Assembly: GCA_964415675.1 (NCBI GenBank)
Contig: CAYQBG010000005.1
Span: 124,001 to 188,000, forward strand
Direction: 5' to 3'
Length of the DNA stretch: 64,000 nucleotides
From: UBA5336 sp964415675
GTDB lineage: Bacteria; Pseudomonadota; Alphaproteobacteria; Caulobacterales; Hyphomonadaceae
Positions 62,737-64,000 of the stretch are shown one piece after another. The position numbers were made by a program, and so were the translations under genes. The notes under the pieces are model-generated. The model was given only the letters and a program-made list of their open reading frames with translations. It ran no database searches and was not told the origin of the DNA. Each line of letters opens with the position of its first letter. Position 1 is the stretch's first letter.

Positions 62737-63473
62737 CGCGATTCCGCCTCTGGATCGAATATGACGGGCGCCCATTTGTCGGCTGGCAACGCCAGGCCAA
62801 CGGGCATTCTGTCCAGGCGGCGCTGGAACGCGCCGGCGAAGCACTTGAGGGCCGCCCGGTCACCGTCCAGGGGGCTGGGCGCACCGATGCGGGCGTTCAC
62901 GCCACGGGCCAGGCGGCACATATTGACATCGAAAAGCCCGTGCCGGCAGAAAAGGTCGCGGACGCCCTCAACGCGCATTTGCGACCGGATCCGGTCGCCA
63001 TCCTGGCGGCGGAGCCCATGCCCGAGAGTTTCCATGCCCGGTTTTCGGCGACCGCCCGTCATTATCGTTATGAAATCATCAACCGGCGCGCACCGGTTAC
63101 TTTCGAACGTGGACTGGCCTGGCGAATTCCCGCCCCGCTCGACGCTGATGCCATGGATAAGGCGGCCCGGCATTTTATCGGCCGGCACGATTTTTCGACA
63201 TTCCGCGATTCCCAGTGCCAGGCGGACAGTCCCATACGGACGCTGGACGCGATGGCGGTGGCTCGGCGCGGCGAGCGAATCGAGATCAGCTGTTCTGCAC
63301 GTGCTTTCCTGCACCGGCAGGTGCGATCAATGGTCGGCAGCCTTGTGGAGGTCGGGCGCGGCCGCCGCCCAACCGACTGGATCGCCGACATTCTCGCCGC
63401 TTCCGACCGCACTACGTGCGGCCCGGTTGCCCCGGCCGACGGTCTCTATCTCGTGGCAGTGGACTATGAATAG
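62733..63473 (+). CDS. truA: tRNA pseudouridine(38-40) synthase
   Basis: A 246-residue pseudouridine synthase. RLWIEYDGRPFVGWQRQ and GAGRTDAGVHATGQAAHI with the catalytic Asp, then CSARAFLHRQVRSMVGSLVEVGRG near the end, match TruA. It modifies U38-40 in the anticodon stem. The ATG overlaps the GNAT gene stop by four bases. Confidence 0.96.
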   Translation: MTRFRLWIEYDGRPFVGWQRQANGHSVQAALERAGEALEGRPVTVQGAGRTDAGVHATGQAAHIDIEKPVPAEKVADALNAHLRPDPVAILAAEPMPESFHARFSATARHYRYEIINRRAPVTFERGLAWRIPAPLDADAMDKAARHFIGRHDFSTFRDSQCQADSPIRTLDAMAVARRGERIEISCSARAFLHRQVRSMVGSLVEVGRGRRPTDWIADILAASDRTTCGPVAPADGLYLVAVDYE

Positions 63474-63863
63474 AATCAAACAGCACCTGCAATACTGACT
63501 ACTGGCCAAAGCCTGGCCGGGAATAGCCAGGGCCGCGCACCGACAATCGCCGTTTCATGAAGACGGTGCTCTGGATGGGACGGTTGTTGATCTACAGCAG
63601 GGTTTCCTGCACTCACCAGCGCGCTGCACGGGCTTAGCTCAAAAGGTCGTCATAAGTTTCTCATTCGACTGTCCAACGCTGCGCGTGCCTGGAATACAGG
63701 TATACGCTGCAATCGCGTCATTCATCTGATGGGTGCTGGCAACCGATTGAGACGGGTCGCACCGGGACGCACGTAAAGGCGCCACTCGCTGAGCGCCGAC
63801 ACTTCACAAGCGCTTCGGAATCCCCTCCAATACCTCCAAATCCACAAGGGAGGGGTCGGTCGA
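63474..63863. other. Gene-free interval of 390 bp
   Basis: No convincing reading frame or RNA gene is visible. A short inverted repeat (CCTGGC at about 63511-63516 and GCCAGG about 14 bases on) just after truA could act in transcription termination but has no T-run. The interval ends with the Shine-Dalgarno of the LemA-like gene. Confidence 0.4.
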
Positions 63864-64000
63864 GTGACAATCATCTATATCATGCTCTCGCTCGCTGCAG
63901 CGATCCTTATCGCGGCGGTGGTGCTCTATAACCGGCTCGTCTCGAAGGACCAGATGGCGAAAAATGGCTGGTCAGATATCGATGTGCAGCTCAAACGCCG
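63864..64000 (+). CDS. LemA-family membrane protein (partial, 5' end)
   Basis: A frame from GTG 63864 (GGAGG ten bases upstream) runs off the window. It encodes one hydrophobic helix (MLSLAAAILIAAVVLYNRLV) followed by NGWSDIDVQLKR, the characteristic LemA start (YNxLV...AWSDIDVQLKRR). LemA proteins are membrane-anchored helical-bundle proteins of unclear function. About 45 codons are visible. Confidence 0.8.
   Translation, partial: MTIIYIMLSLAAAILIAAVVLYNRLVSKDQMAKNGWSDIDVQLKR

Noticed and set aside
63630..63690. Sequence GGGCTTAGCTCAAAAGG resembling a tRNA D-arm
   Set aside because: No anticodon stem, T-arm or acceptor complement follows at the right distances, so it is not a tRNA.

Overview
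The window is a GC-rich (roughly 62-65% by eye), gene-dense stretch of a bacterial chromosome, almost certainly from an alphaproteobacterium. Supporting markers are a two-domain 2'-deoxycytidine triphosphate deaminase, a DUF4170 protein, the aminotransferase-hom-glpX order, the apaG/metZ neighbourhood, a class I PHA synthase and the ybgC-tolQRAB-pal-cpoB-tilS-ftsH run. The style resembles the Caulobacterales/Maricaulales (Hyphomonadaceae-like) marine bacteria; that genus-level placement is an inference. I see no rRNA, tRNA, insertion sequence, prophage or CRISPR array.

Layout. 1-8.5 kb: a lipid-anchored cytochrome c, a barrel-like outer-membrane protein, a MarR regulator, 3-hydroxyisobutyryl-CoA hydrolase, a TauD-like dioxygenase, a hexapeptide acyltransferase, an acyl-CoA dehydrogenase and an acetyltransferase. 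8.5-10.6 kb: two tandem paralogous TIR-domain proteins, each with a C-terminal four-helix membrane module; this is the best candidate for an uncharacterised system. 10.7-18.5 kb: hemB, phaC with an unusual Lys/Ala/Pro-rich tail, aminotransferase, hom, glpX and small membrane proteins. 18.5-24 kb: GMC oxidoreductase, TetR regulator, serine beta-lactamase/esterase, 3-hydroxyacyl-CoA dehydrogenase and a YjbR protein. 24-34.4 kb (minus strand): two paralogous lipoproteins downstream of the Tol-Pal/TilS/FtsH cluster. 34.5-43.7 kb: two glycosyltransferases, infC (apparent AUA start), an I78-type inhibitor lipoprotein, rpmI-rplT, a lower-GC insert with an FRG-domain gene, and pheST. 43.8-52.5 kb: K+ channel, membrane glycosyltransferase, M20 peptidase, Tat-signal SDR, flavodoxin, mmsA-mmsB and DUF4170. 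52.5-58 kb (minus): inositol-phosphatase-like protein, PmbA, small membrane protein and lipoprotein, tyrosine phosphatase, ApaG and MetZ. 58-64 kb (plus): dcd, rmuC, def, a 41-codon ORF, fmt, GNAT, truA and the start of a lemA-like gene.

How they work together. Valine breakdown is represented by an isobutyryl-CoA dehydrogenase-like enzyme, 3-hydroxyisobutyryl-CoA hydrolase, MmsB and MmsA at three separate loci. Envelope integrity is served by Tol-Pal, envelope proteostasis by FtsH. Translation is served by infC, rpmI, rplT, pheST, tilS, def, fmt and truA. Amino-acid synthesis is represented by hom, metZ and the aminotransferase. Start codons were chosen from Shine-Dalgarno spacing and family length where possible; several genes use TTG, GTG or (infC) ATA.
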